From CAYRNY01 sp964425755 (GTDB lineage: Bacteria > Chloroflexota > Anaerolineae > Aggregatilineales > Aggregatilineaceae), in contig CAYRNY010000004.1 in NCBI GenBank assembly GCA_964425755.1, positions 62,001 to 126,000 of the forward strand: a stretch of DNA of 64,000 bases, in the 5' to 3' direction. Every line of letters begins with the position of its first letter. Position 1 is the first letter of the stretch. This document shows, piece after piece, positions 36,473 through 45,381 of the stretch. A model generated the notes under the pieces. That model was not told the DNA's origin. It saw only the letters and a list, made by a program, of their open reading frames with translations, and ran no database searches. A program made the translations under genes and the position numbers.

Positions 36473-37228
36473 CTACGCGTTCCCGGCCTGTGCCGGTTGT
36501 CGTTGGGCGAATTTACCGCTCAGGCGCAGGCGCAAGATGTGAAGCTGGAAGCGCAGGTGCGCCCGCGTGACACGGGCGATCTTGATGCTGGACTGCCCGA
36601 ACGACCGCTGGTGCAGCGTGGTCGGGAACTCCGACACGCGGTAGCCGCTGCGGATCGCGTTGACCAGCAGCTCCGTCCCGGCGAGAAAATCGTCGCTCTC
36701 AAACGTGACCGTGTCGATGACCTCGCGCTTGTACGCTCGAAAGAGCGCCGTCCAGGTGTGGATGTCCCATTTCACGAGCAAACGGTACAGCAAAGACGCC
36801 CCAAAGCTGAACAACAGCCGGTACGCGGGCACGCCTTCGACTTTCCCGTGCGGGTGGTACGGTGAGGCGGTCAGGATATCCGTGCCGTCCGCCTCGAACT
36901 GGGCCAGCAGCACGGGGATGCGCTCGAAGGGGTAGGTGCCGTCGAAGTCCGTCGTGACGATGACATCGCCGGTCGCGTGCTGGAAGCCGGTCCGCAGCGC
37001 CGCCCCCAGGTTCCGGTTGACATCGTGCGGGATGATGCGCATTTCCGGCACTGCGCTGAAGGCGTCGCGCAGCAGCGCCTGTGTGTCGTCCGTGCTGCCA
37101 TCGTCCACGAACACCAACTCAACCGTATAACGTTCTTTTAACTGGTTCACGACCGGGACGAGCGAATCACGGGTCTGGATGACGCCATCCGCTTCGTTAT
37201 AGGCGGGAATGATCAGTGAGATTTTCAT
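36473..37228 (-). CDS. Family 2 glycosyltransferase, dolichol-phosphate-mannose-synthase-like
   Basis: This is a 251-aa GT-A enzyme that should transfer a sugar from a nucleotide donor to a polyprenyl-phosphate or glycan. It shows ISLIIPAYNEADGV, the nucleotide-binding VFVDDGSTDDTQ, NLGAALRTGF, the metal DxD-like TTDFDGTYPFERI, and late QRSFGQSSIK. Without C-terminal membrane helices it matches the minimal DPM1 type. Last gene of the - strand operon begun by the aminotransferase (39-nt gap to the epimerase). It may charge a lipid carrier for the GT-C enzymes of the cluster. Confidence 0.88.
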   Translation of the reverse strand: MKISLIIPAYNEADGVIQTRDSLVPVVNQLKERYTVELVFVDDGSTDDTQALLRDAFSAVPEMRIIPHDVNRNLGAALRTGFQHATGDVIVTTDFDGTYPFERIPVLLAQFEADGTDILTASPYHPHGKVEGVPAYRLLFSFGASLLYRLLVKWDIHTWTALFRAYKREVIDTVTFESDDFLAGTELLVNAIRSGYRVSEFPTTLHQRSFGQSSIKIARVTRAHLRFQLHILRLRLSGKFAQRQPAQAGNA

Positions 37229-37266
37229 ATCATGCTCGTTTTCTGCTGTGGTTCTGCGATTCGCGG

Positions 37267-38352
37267 TCAGGATGTGCGCGGCGCGCGCGTTTCGAGCAGC
37301 GCGACGATGCGCTCGCTCACGCCCAGCGTGCCGTAAAACGGCGGATGTTCGGCGGGCCGGTCATGCCGCGCGGTCTCGACCGCCGCCAGCAGCGCGTCAG
37401 GCTCCGGGCGGCACAGGCGGTTCCAGCCGGACTCGACCGTCTCGACCCACTCGGTATTATCACGCACGGTCACGGTCGGGCGCTCGAAGAGATACGCCTC
37501 TTTTTGCAGCCCGCCGCTGTCCGTGATCACGATCGTGCAGGCTTGCAGCAGCGCGAGCATGTGCACAAACCCCACCGGCTCGATCGCCCTGACGTTGCCA
37601 TCAAAGCGAAGATCGAAAGCTGACATCTGCTTGCGCAGCCGGGGGTGGACCGGCAGCACGACGGGGATCGGGAGCCGGTTCAGCGCGGAGACGATCGCTT
37701 CCAGGCGCTCGCGGTCGTCCGTGTTGCCCTGGCGGTGGATCGTCGCCAGCGCGAACTGGCCGTAAGCTGTGCTGGCTTCGGCATCAAGCTGCTGGATGGC
37801 GTGCCCGGCGTGCTGGCGGATTTTCTCGAGCACATCCACCCGCACATCGCCCACCTGTTCCACCCCTTGAGTGATCCCTTCGCGTGCCAGGTTCGCCACC
37901 GCGTGCCGCGTGGGGGCCAGCAGCAGCGAGCTGACGTGATCGGTGACGATGCGGTTGATCTCTTCCGGCATGGAACGGTCAAAGCTGCGCAGCCCGGCCT
38001 CGACATGCGCGATCGGGATGTCGAGCTTGGCCGCGGTCAGGCCGGCAGCAACCGTTGAACTCGTGTCCCCGTAGACCACGATCCAGTCCGGTTGTTCGTT
38101 GTGAATCACGTCCTCAAGCCGCTGCATGATCGCGGCGATCTGCGCGACCTGGCTGCTGCCGCCAACGTCGAGATGGTAGTCCGGGGCGGGCAGTTTGAGA
38201 TCGACGAAGAACACGTCCGACATGTTGGTGTCGTAGTGCTGCCCCGTGTGGACAAGGATTTCCGTATGGTTGCGCGCGCGGATGGCATCACTCAGACAGC
38301 TCATCTGAATGAACTCAGGCCGCGTGCCGACCACAGTCATAATACGCATCAT
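37267..38352 (-). CDS. wecB: UDP-N-acetylglucosamine 2-epimerase family (WecB/WbpI type)
   Basis: This is a non-hydrolysing 2-epimerase (361 aa). Family hallmarks: VVGTRPEFIQ, HTGQHYDTNMSD, VVYGDTSSTVA, HVEAGLRSFDRSMPEEINRIVTDH and TDSGGLQKEAYLF. WecB gives UDP-ManNAc; the close relative WbpI/WlbD epimerises UDP-2,3-diacetamido-glucuronate. The three genes just upstream are the other WbpB/E/D steps, so the WbpI role is more likely here. It overlaps the dehydrogenase gene by 4 nt (ATGA). Confidence 0.9.
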   Translation of the reverse strand: MMRIMTVVGTRPEFIQMSCLSDAIRARNHTEILVHTGQHYDTNMSDVFFVDLKLPAPDYHLDVGGSSQVAQIAAIMQRLEDVIHNEQPDWIVVYGDTSSTVAAGLTAAKLDIPIAHVEAGLRSFDRSMPEEINRIVTDHVSSLLLAPTRHAVANLAREGITQGVEQVGDVRVDVLEKIRQHAGHAIQQLDAEASTAYGQFALATIHRQGNTDDRERLEAIVSALNRLPIPVVLPVHPRLRKQMSAFDLRFDGNVRAIEPVGFVHMLALLQACTIVITDSGGLQKEAYLFERPTVTVRDNTEWVETVESGWNRLCRPEPDALLAAVETARHDRPAEHPPFYGTLGVSERIVALLETRAPRTS

Positions 38353-39371
38353 AGACCCGGTTCCACCTGTGCCAGCATATAGTCCTGAATGCGCCGGTTG
38401 CGGCCCGAATCGATGAAGTCGATCGCGGCGCGCAAGGTCTGCAGCGCGTCGCGCCCGGTCACTTTCGGTTCGGTGCCCTGCTCGACCGCCGTCACGAAGT
38501 CCAGCAGTTCAGCCGCCAGCGGTTCGTGGCGCTTGATGTGGTAGCCAATGACATCGCCCTGGCTCACGCCGCGCAGGATGCTCAGCGCGTCCCACTGCCC
38601 GTTCGTGTCGCGGTTCTCGTAGAAGAAAAGCTCCTGCGAGAGCAGGTTGCACTGGAACATGCCCAGCGCAGCCGTGACGGTCAGGTTACGCACCTTGACC
38701 GGTGTCATCCAGTTCACGTCCAGCACGCCAACCGCCCCGTTGCGGAAGCGCAAGACACCGACGAACATGTCCTCGTGGTCGTGCCCGATCGCCAGGCGCG
38801 TCTCACCGAACAAACGGACGATCTCATCCTGGATCAGGTAGCGGAACAGGTCGATGTCGTGCGACGCCAGGTCGATCACGACCCCCGCGTCCCGGATGCG
38901 GGCGGGGAACGGGCTCAGTCGCTGCGCCTGCACCTTGAAGATCTGGCCCGCCATGCCGGAGTCGAGCTTCTCGCGCAGCGCGACGATCGCCGGGTTGAAG
39001 CGCTCGATGTGGCCGACCGCGAGCGTGACATTGTGCTCTTCGGCGAGCGCGATCAGTTCCTCGGCTTGCTGGATCGTGCTGGCGATGGGTTTCTCGATCA
39101 GCACGTGGACGCCGCGCCGGATTAGATCGCATCCCACCGGGTGGTGCAGGCTCGTCGGCACGGCCAGCGACACCAGATCGGGTTGCGTTTCCTCGATCAG
39201 TTGGGCGTAATCCGTGTAGTACGGCACGCTGAACTTATTGCCGATCCGTGCTGCGGCAGCGCCGTCCTGGTCCGCCACACCAACCAGGCTCACGTGGTGT
39301 TCCATTTCGCGATAGACGCGGGCATGGTTCTGGCCCATGCTGCCAACGCCAATAACGGCTGCTCTTAACAT
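38349..39371 (-). CDS. wbpB: Gfo/Idh/MocA oxidoreductase, WbpB/WlbA-like sugar 3-dehydrogenase
   Basis: This is a 340-aa NAD-dependent oxidoreductase: Rossmann GVGSMGQNHARVYREM, then the family EKPIAS near residue 93, AVGHIERFNPA, and a Rossmann-associated C-terminal domain with DLASHDIDLFRYL. WbpB/WlbA oxidises the 3-OH of UDP-GlcNAcA as the first step towards the 3-amino sugar. Placement between the aminotransferase (7-nt overlap) and the 2-epimerase (4-nt overlap) supports this assignment. Other Gfo/Idh/MocA sugar dehydrogenases remain possible. Confidence 0.85.
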   Translation of the reverse strand: MLRAAVIGVGSMGQNHARVYREMEHHVSLVGVADQDGAAAARIGNKFSVPYYTDYAQLIEETQPDLVSLAVPTSLHHPVGCDLIRRGVHVLIEKPIASTIQQAEELIALAEEHNVTLAVGHIERFNPAIVALREKLDSGMAGQIFKVQAQRLSPFPARIRDAGVVIDLASHDIDLFRYLIQDEIVRLFGETRLAIGHDHEDMFVGVLRFRNGAVGVLDVNWMTPVKVRNLTVTAALGMFQCNLLSQELFFYENRDTNGQWDALSILRGVSQGDVIGYHIKRHEPLAAELLDFVTAVEQGTEPKVTGRDALQTLRAAIDFIDSGRNRRIQDYMLAQVEPGL

Positions 39372-40447
39372 AGCTCATTCACCTTCTGGACTATATAGTC
39401 ACGTTCTTCAGTGGTAAGGGCGGGATGCACCGGGAGACTGAGCACTTCGGCTGCCGCGCGATCGGTTTCGGGCAAGTCCGGGCGGCGGAAACCGGCCAGT
39501 GTCTCGAAGACCGGCTGCTGGTGGATCGGCTTCGGGTAGTAAACGCGCGCGCCGACCCCTTGCGCGTTGAGCTGCTGCAGTACCTCATCGCGCGCCACGC
39601 CATCGGGCATGCGGATCGTGTACTGGTGGTAGACGTGCCTGGCGTCAGGCCCCACGAACGGCACGCAGGCGTTACGCAGGTGGCGGTCAAAGTACCGCGC
39701 GTTTTCGCGGCGCTGTTCGGTCCACTGGTCCAGGCGCTTGAACTGCGCCAGCCCGATCGCTGCGGCGAGGTTCGTCATGCGGAAGTTGTAACCGACCACC
39801 TCGTGAACATATTGCTGGTTCATGCCCTGGTTGCGGATCATGCGCAGTCTTTGCGCGATGTGTTCGTCGTTGGTCAGGACCATGCCGCCCTCGCTGGTCG
39901 TCATGTTCTTCGAGGGGTAGAAGCTGAACGACGCGGTGCCCCACGTCCCGACGCAGCGCGAGTCGAGCGCCGCGCCGTGCGCCTGGGCGGCATCCTCCAG
40001 CAGCAGCAGGCCGTGCCGCCGGCAGATCGTCTCAAAACGCGGCATGTCCGCCGGGTGCCCGTACAGGTGCACGGGCATGATCGCCACCGTGCGCTCGGTG
40101 ATCGCCGCTTCTGCGGCATCCGGCGCGAGGCAGTAGGTGCGCGGGTCGATGTCGGCGAAAACCGGCGTCGCGCCGACGCTCAAGACGCTGGAAGCGGTCG
40201 CGAAAAAGCTAAATGCGGGGATAATGACTTCATCACCCGGCCCGATGTCGTGCGCCATCATGGTCGCCATCAGGGCGGACGTGCCGGAGTTCATCGCGAT
40301 GCCAAAGCGCGCGCCGTGATAATCGGCGAACACGCGCTCAAGCTCAGCGACTTTGTCCCCCTGGATCAGCATGCCGCTTTCAATGACGTCTAAAACGGCC
40401 TGTTTTTCTTCATTGCCCATCAATGGTTTGGCGATGGGTATGTTCAT
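39365..40447 (-). CDS. wbpE: DegT/DnrJ/EryC1 sugar aminotransferase (WbpE/WlbC-like)
   Basis: This is a PLP-dependent aminotransferase (360 aa) that should aminate the 3-keto sugar made by the neighbouring dehydrogenase, using glutamate. It shows NSGTSALMATM, EVIIPAFSFFATAS, LLLEDAAQAHGA, the PLP lysine in SFYPSKNMTTSEGGM, and GYNFRMTNLAAAIGLAQ. A strong CAGGAGGA precedes ATG 40447. It overlaps the next gene by 7 nt and is separated by 233 nt from the acetyltransferase gene upstream. Confidence 0.9.
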   Translation of the reverse strand: MNIPIAKPLMGNEEKQAVLDVIESGMLIQGDKVAELERVFADYHGARFGIAMNSGTSALMATMMAHDIGPGDEVIIPAFSFFATASSVLSVGATPVFADIDPRTYCLAPDAAEAAITERTVAIMPVHLYGHPADMPRFETICRRHGLLLLEDAAQAHGAALDSRCVGTWGTASFSFYPSKNMTTSEGGMVLTNDEHIAQRLRMIRNQGMNQQYVHEVVGYNFRMTNLAAAIGLAQFKRLDQWTEQRRENARYFDRHLRNACVPFVGPDARHVYHQYTIRMPDGVARDEVLQQLNAQGVGARVYYPKPIHQQPVFETLAGFRRPDLPETDRAAAEVLSLPVHPALTTEERDYIVQKVNELC

Positions 40448-40680
40448 CGCGTCCTCCTGGATAGTTGAGTGTGTATAAAGACGGATACGGATATTGCGGT
40501 CGACACGTGGAAAAACGCGCGACCTCGTGCGCGGTGGCCGAACGGTGCTGCCTGGCTGCCGGGATCACATCACAGCAGCACGGGATAAAGCCTCAAGCGA
40601 ATGAAAGCGGATTTGATATCGCCGCTATGGCGGGTAGTGGGAGAATAGGTCCCGGCGATCAACGCACGGGCGAAGAAACA
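40448..40680. other. 233-bp gap between acetyltransferase and aminotransferase genes
   Basis: No gene, hairpin with U-run or clear promoter pair is seen. A TATACA on the - strand (40477-40472) could be a -10 for the aminotransferase gene but has no good -35. Confidence 0.4.
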
Positions 40681-41247
40681 TCACGGCGAAGCATGCTGGT
40701 GATAGGCCGCGCACTCCGGGCAGTTCAGGGCTTCCTCCAGCGATGTTTTACGCTGGCCGCACGCGCAAACGTAGCCGATAACCCGCGCCGGATTGCCAAC
40801 CACCAGCGCGTGATCCGGGACATCTTTCGTCACCACGCTGCCGGCCCCGATCATCGCCCAGCGCCCGATGGTGACCCCGCACACGATCGTGGCATTAGCC
40901 CCAATCGACGCGCCGGGGGCGACGAATGTCTCGCCCAGCGTCCAGTCATCGGCAGCCTTGAGGCTCATGTCAGGGTTGACCGCGCGCGGAAACAGGTCGT
41001 TTGTGAAGCAAACGTGCGGCCCCACGAAAACCCCGTCCCCGATCGTCACGCCATGATAAACCGATACGTAGTTCTGAATCTTGACCCGGTTGCCGATCTG
41101 CACACCGGCATCGATGTACACGCCCCGGCCCAGGATACATTCGGTGCCGATGCGGGTGCCGGGCCGTACCTGGCACAAATGCCAGATTTTGGTCCCTTCA
41201 CCGATGACGGCGCCTTCCTCTACCAACGCACTTGGGTGAATGAACAT
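40681..41247 (-). CDS. wbpD: WbpD/WlbB-like sugar N-acetyltransferase (left-handed beta-helix)
   Basis: This is a hexapeptide-repeat acyltransferase (188 aa) expected to acetylate the 3-amino group of the UDP-amino sugar. Repeats begin at ALVEEGAVIGEGTKIWHL and run through IGANATIVCGVTIGRWAMIGAGSVV. HGVTIGDGVFVGPHVCFTND carries the family active-site area; the C-terminus CACGQRKTSLEEALNCPEC may bind a metal and is typical of this subgroup. ATG 41247 begins the family N-terminus (MFIHPSALV) after AAGAGAGG; upstream in-frame residues are not family-like. Confidence 0.88.
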   Translation of the reverse strand: MFIHPSALVEEGAVIGEGTKIWHLCQVRPGTRIGTECILGRGVYIDAGVQIGNRVKIQNYVSVYHGVTIGDGVFVGPHVCFTNDLFPRAVNPDMSLKAADDWTLGETFVAPGASIGANATIVCGVTIGRWAMIGAGSVVTKDVPDHALVVGNPARVIGYVCACGQRKTSLEEALNCPECAAYHQHASP

Positions 41248-41314
41248 CGCCTCTCTTGGTCCTCCATGCGGTGCGGATAACGTAACCAACTTCCGGTCAC
41301 GGCCCCGTGCCCGG

Positions 41315-42940
41315 TTACTGCTCGTCCGGTGTGCTGGCTGCTGCTTTTTCCGGCGCGTAACGGTACAGGTAACGCGGGTACTTGTGGTCGAAGCGCTTGG
41401 GCAGGCCGCGCAGGTCTTCGAAACGCGTGCCGAAATCTTGCTCCAGCGTGTAGTAGTCTTCGAGGAAGCGGAACCAGCTATAGTAATCAAGCGGCTCGTT
41501 GGTCAGGATGTAAGCCTCTTCCTCGGGGTTGACAATCGGGTCGAGCAAGCGTCTGATGGTGGGATGGTTGAGCTTGTTCCGCCCCGGCCCGCGAATCATA
41601 TCTTCCAGCGCGACCCAGTGCGCGCCGGGATACAGCCGGTAACCATCCGGCAGTTGGCCCTGCCAGGGCGCGTAAACGAGACCGGTGTCCAGGCTTTCCA
41701 ACACCTCGACCAGCTCGTCGTATTTTTCCGGCGCGTCGTCTGAGGTGATCACGAGCTGCGGATCGTAGAAAAACAGGCTGAAGGTCACGATCAAGGCGGC
41801 CAGATGGGCCGGGTAGCGCTCGGTGAGTGATACGCGCGTTGCCAGCTCATAAAGCGCCAGCGTCCCGACCAGGATGAACCACACCCCCATCGGAATATAC
41901 ACATTGTCCGCTGACCCGGCATCCAGCGTGCCCATAAACCCCGTCAGGACCGCGAACACAAACTGGACATGCCAGATATCCAGCCTGGCGCGCTCCTTCA
42001 GCCCGATCCAGAGCACCAGCAGGCCCCCGGCCACCGCCAGCACGATGTAATTCCGGATGACGAACATCCCGAAACGGTAGAATGTGCCAAAGTCCAGCGT
42101 GCTCCAGTTGCGCGGCACTTCCCAGGTGAAGTAATGAAACTCAGGCCCGAACAGCGCGCGCCCGCCAAAGATATAAAGCCCCGGTCCGAACACAGCAGCC
42201 GTAACCCAGTACGGGATCGCGCGCCGGATGCCGTCTCGCAGCGTGGTGTTGTCGATCTCGCGCCAGGTTAAGAACAGCACGCCGCCGAAGCAAAAGAGCG
42301 CGCCATGTTGCTTAAACCAGAAGGCTGCCACAAGCACGCCTACCCCCACGACATTCCAGGCGCGTGACCGGTTTCGCCCGATGATGTAGCTGCCCAGCAG
42401 CGCGGTGAACACGAACCAGGAATCCGAATGCGCGCTGTCCAGGTAGGTGTCCATGACGTAGTACGCCGCTGCCAGCAGGCCCACCGTGATGCTCGCCCAC
42501 CAGTGCGAGCGCGTCCTGTCCCAGACGATCCGGTACAGCAGGGCCGCGATCCCGATTGTCGCGACGATAGCCATCAACCGCAGCGTGAACAGGTTGACCC
42601 CGAACACCCACCCGGCAGGGATGGAGACGACGTAGAACAGCGGGTTGTAGGCCAGCGGGACGTATTGCGGGCTTGGCTCCGGGTAGACCGGCTCAAAGTT
42701 AGCGGCACGTTCGAAGTGTTGCAGGACGGTGCCTTCCATCAAGTCGAGATAGAGCGGAAAATCGATATGGTCGACAAAGAGATACGCCACAAACAGGATA
42801 TGACCGATGGCGAACGCAGCCAGCGCATACCGCACGACCAGCCGGATTTTAGGGCTTTGCAGCGGGCGCAAGCGTCCTGCGAACAGCAGCAGGCCAGCGA
42901 TGGCGATGGTGATGATGCGTAAGAGTCCGATACCTGACAT
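41315..42940 (-). CDS. Multi-pass membrane glycosyltransferase-like protein (GT-C type)
   Basis: This is a 541-aa integral membrane protein with about 11-12 helices and a C-terminal soluble domain (about 410-541). The first external loop has an acidic motif (LYLDLMEG), as in GT-C enzymes using polyprenyl-phosphate sugars, followed by NPLFYVVSIPAGWVFG, which resembles GT39/ArnT-type loops. No exact family is recognisable. ATG 42940 overlaps the upstream stop (TAATG), so translation is coupled to the acyltransferase/SGNH fusion. Confidence 0.65.
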   Translation of the reverse strand: MSGIGLLRIITIAIAGLLLFAGRLRPLQSPKIRLVVRYALAAFAIGHILFVAYLFVDHIDFPLYLDLMEGTVLQHFERAANFEPVYPEPSPQYVPLAYNPLFYVVSIPAGWVFGVNLFTLRLMAIVATIGIAALLYRIVWDRTRSHWWASITVGLLAAAYYVMDTYLDSAHSDSWFVFTALLGSYIIGRNRSRAWNVVGVGVLVAAFWFKQHGALFCFGGVLFLTWREIDNTTLRDGIRRAIPYWVTAAVFGPGLYIFGGRALFGPEFHYFTWEVPRNWSTLDFGTFYRFGMFVIRNYIVLAVAGGLLVLWIGLKERARLDIWHVQFVFAVLTGFMGTLDAGSADNVYIPMGVWFILVGTLALYELATRVSLTERYPAHLAALIVTFSLFFYDPQLVITSDDAPEKYDELVEVLESLDTGLVYAPWQGQLPDGYRLYPGAHWVALEDMIRGPGRNKLNHPTIRRLLDPIVNPEEEAYILTNEPLDYYSWFRFLEDYYTLEQDFGTRFEDLRGLPKRFDHKYPRYLYRYAPEKAAASTPDEQ

Positions 42941-45381
42941 TACTGTTCCTCATTCGGTGCAAAGATGCGTTCATCGGTTGACAGAAGCTCGGCCACGTAG
43001 CCAGCGACGGCACGATGCCCCTCGGCAGTCCAGTGCGAGTTGTGCCGTTGGTACGGGCACGCACCCGTTGGCAGTTCCAGGGCGGGCCGCAGGTCGTAGT
43101 AATCAATGCCCAGTGATCCGGCGAGTGCTTCGGTCACGCGCTGCGGCAGCTCGCGATCGAACTGCGCCGGATCGTCCAGGTCCACGTAGCGCGGGAAATA
43201 CGCCAGATCGTCCGGCGTGCAGACCTGCACGGGCGCGGGGATCATCAGCAGCATGACCGGCGCGCCGATATCGTCCGCTACTCGTTTGATCTGCTCCAGC
43301 CGTTCGGCGACCTGGTCCCTGCCGTCTTCCCATAGCTCGCTTTCGTCTGGCTTGAGGTAACGGAAGTAGCCCAGAAAATAGCCGTGTGGCCGGGGTGTTT
43401 GCCTGACGCGTTCGAGCAGCGGCTCGTACAGTTGCAGCTCCAGCCAACGACGCAGGTGCTGCAGTTGCAGGAACGTCCCCGGGCCGGATTGATCCGGGCG
43501 ATCAAAACCGATCGAGGACTGGAATTCCTCGTTGCTGACCAGCACGTCACCGTAATCGTTCACGAAGAAGGCGATGATGATCAGGTCAGGGCGATACTCT
43601 GGGGCGTATGTCTCGACCACCGCCGCATACTGGTTTGGCCCGTAGCCGGTGATCCCGAAGTTCATGACCTCGACGTCGCAATCCGGGCAGGTCTGCGCCA
43701 ATTGATTTTCCAGCAGGCGGGGCCAGGCTGCCCCGGTATCCACGCCTTCCGCGCTGGTGAAGGCGTCCCCGGTCACCAGGATGCGAAAACTGCCCGGTGA
43801 TCTCGCGCCGGCATATTCCGCGCCCGGAAATCCCAACGAATTCGCCGTGACGGTGTAGTCGTAACTTTCCCACCGCAGCCGCGTTTCGGTTGAAGGCTTC
43901 AGCCGCCAGCCCAGAACGGGATGCGGCTCAAGCGAAGGACGCTCACCCCAACCTGATATCTCTTGCGGCGCGGACTGCCGCACCAGGAATTCCGCGCCGA
44001 ACGCGATCCCGGCCATGACTACCACGATGAACGCAACCCGTAACGCGGTCCGGCGCGGCCCGATATCAGCCGCCCACGCGCCGAGCGTCGTTTCTACGCG
44101 GGTGACGACCGCTTGCAGCACCAGCGCGCCCACGAGCGTCGCGGCAAGCGCCGCCGCTACGCGCAACGGCATCGACAGGCTGTCTGCTGCCAGGCCAGCA
44201 GGGATCAGGATCACGATCGCCGGGTGGTGGACCAGGTACAGCGCGTAGGAGTTTTTGCCGATCCAGGCCCCGGCATCCGCAAGGCGCGGGATCGAGAAGC
44301 GGACCGTGCGTTGGTTCAACACGGCATACAGCACGACGAACGCGGCGATCCCCACCAGGAAGGGCGCGACGGTCATCCCCAGCAGTGTGAGTGACAGCAG
44401 GATGCCGATCGCGTAAAGGCCGATGGCCGCCAGCACCGTCGTGCGGCGGCTGAGCATATGCGTCACCTGCACTGGACGGTCATGCATCCATACCGCCAGG
44501 CTCATGCCGAAAGCGAATTCGGGCAGGCGCGTGATGAAGATCGCCCCGCGGCTCCAGGCATCGAGATACGCATCGAAAACCAGCAATCCGGCAGCCCGCA
44601 CCAGCAGTGATATGCCAGCGGTGGCGACCAGGAACTTCAACGGCCCGGCCCGGCGCAGCCAGCCAAACAGCAGCGGGAACACGAGATACAACTGGATCAG
44701 CAAGCCGATATACCACCAGGCGGCATAAGGGTAGTACAGGATGTCTGACGTCAGCCGGATTCCCAGCGCGCTCAACAGCAACCGGCCATCCAGCGGCGGG
44801 AACTCAAGCACGGGCAAGGCGATCACACCAAGCACGAAAAAAGCGTGTGCGGCGAGCCACAAAGGGTAAAGACGCCACATCCGGCGGCGGTAAAACGCGG
44901 ACCAGTCGAGCACCGTCTGGCCCCGCTTAAGCAGGCCCCATGTCAGCCCAAAACCGCTCACGATCAGAAAAAGCTGGACGCCCTGGTCCCCGGTCCATCC
45001 CACGTAACGCAGGATATTGAACGGCACGTTCAGCCACCCGTAGCTGCTCAACGGCTGCAGTTGCTCGATCCGCTGGTCGAGCGGGGGCCAGCTCGCCGAA
45101 GGGTTCGCGAAATACGGGAAGCGGAAAAGCTGCTCGGACACATGATTGATGAAGATCCAGATCAGGGCGATCGCCTTCATGTAGTCGAGCCAGGCCAGGT
45201 GAACCGGGCGCGCGTCACGCGGCGGGGCGTGAACAGTCGCTTGTGCCGTGCGGGCAGGTTGGTCTGCTGCGATACGGTTAGTCGTCTTCAACGTGAACCA
45301 CCTTCGAACGGTCGTTAAACGCTTCTCTAGGGCAGCGTTATACTGCAGCATAAACGTGTGATCGCCTGCGACGCGGCTCAT
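42940..45381 (-). CDS. Acyltransferase-3 / SGNH-domain fusion with altered serine motif
   Basis: This is an 813-aa fusion. Residues about 60-440 are an acyltransferase-3 (OafA-like) membrane domain: LAWLDYMKAIALIWIFINH start, GDQGVQLFLIVSGFGLTWGL, RRMWRLYPLW. Residues about 490-813 are an SGNH-like domain; block I reads LVTGDAFTSAEG, so the usual GDS serine is Ala at 540. Block II NFGITGYGPNQ, block III FVNDYGD and block V NSHWTAEGH are kept, except that the block V Asp is Asn. OafA-SGNH fusions O-acylate surface polysaccharides. It starts inside the stop of the GH38-like gene (ATGA overlap), with a 60-residue hydrophilic N-terminal tail. Confidence 0.88.
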   Translation of the reverse strand: MSRVAGDHTFMLQYNAALEKRLTTVRRWFTLKTTNRIAADQPARTAQATVHAPPRDARPVHLAWLDYMKAIALIWIFINHVSEQLFRFPYFANPSASWPPLDQRIEQLQPLSSYGWLNVPFNILRYVGWTGDQGVQLFLIVSGFGLTWGLLKRGQTVLDWSAFYRRRMWRLYPLWLAAHAFFVLGVIALPVLEFPPLDGRLLLSALGIRLTSDILYYPYAAWWYIGLLIQLYLVFPLLFGWLRRAGPLKFLVATAGISLLVRAAGLLVFDAYLDAWSRGAIFITRLPEFAFGMSLAVWMHDRPVQVTHMLSRRTTVLAAIGLYAIGILLSLTLLGMTVAPFLVGIAAFVVLYAVLNQRTVRFSIPRLADAGAWIGKNSYALYLVHHPAIVILIPAGLAADSLSMPLRVAAALAATLVGALVLQAVVTRVETTLGAWAADIGPRRTALRVAFIVVVMAGIAFGAEFLVRQSAPQEISGWGERPSLEPHPVLGWRLKPSTETRLRWESYDYTVTANSLGFPGAEYAGARSPGSFRILVTGDAFTSAEGVDTGAAWPRLLENQLAQTCPDCDVEVMNFGITGYGPNQYAAVVETYAPEYRPDLIIIAFFVNDYGDVLVSNEEFQSSIGFDRPDQSGPGTFLQLQHLRRWLELQLYEPLLERVRQTPRPHGYFLGYFRYLKPDESELWEDGRDQVAERLEQIKRVADDIGAPVMLLMIPAPVQVCTPDDLAYFPRYVDLDDPAQFDRELPQRVTEALAGSLGIDYYDLRPALELPTGACPYQRHNSHWTAEGHRAVAGYVAELLSTDERIFAPNEEQ

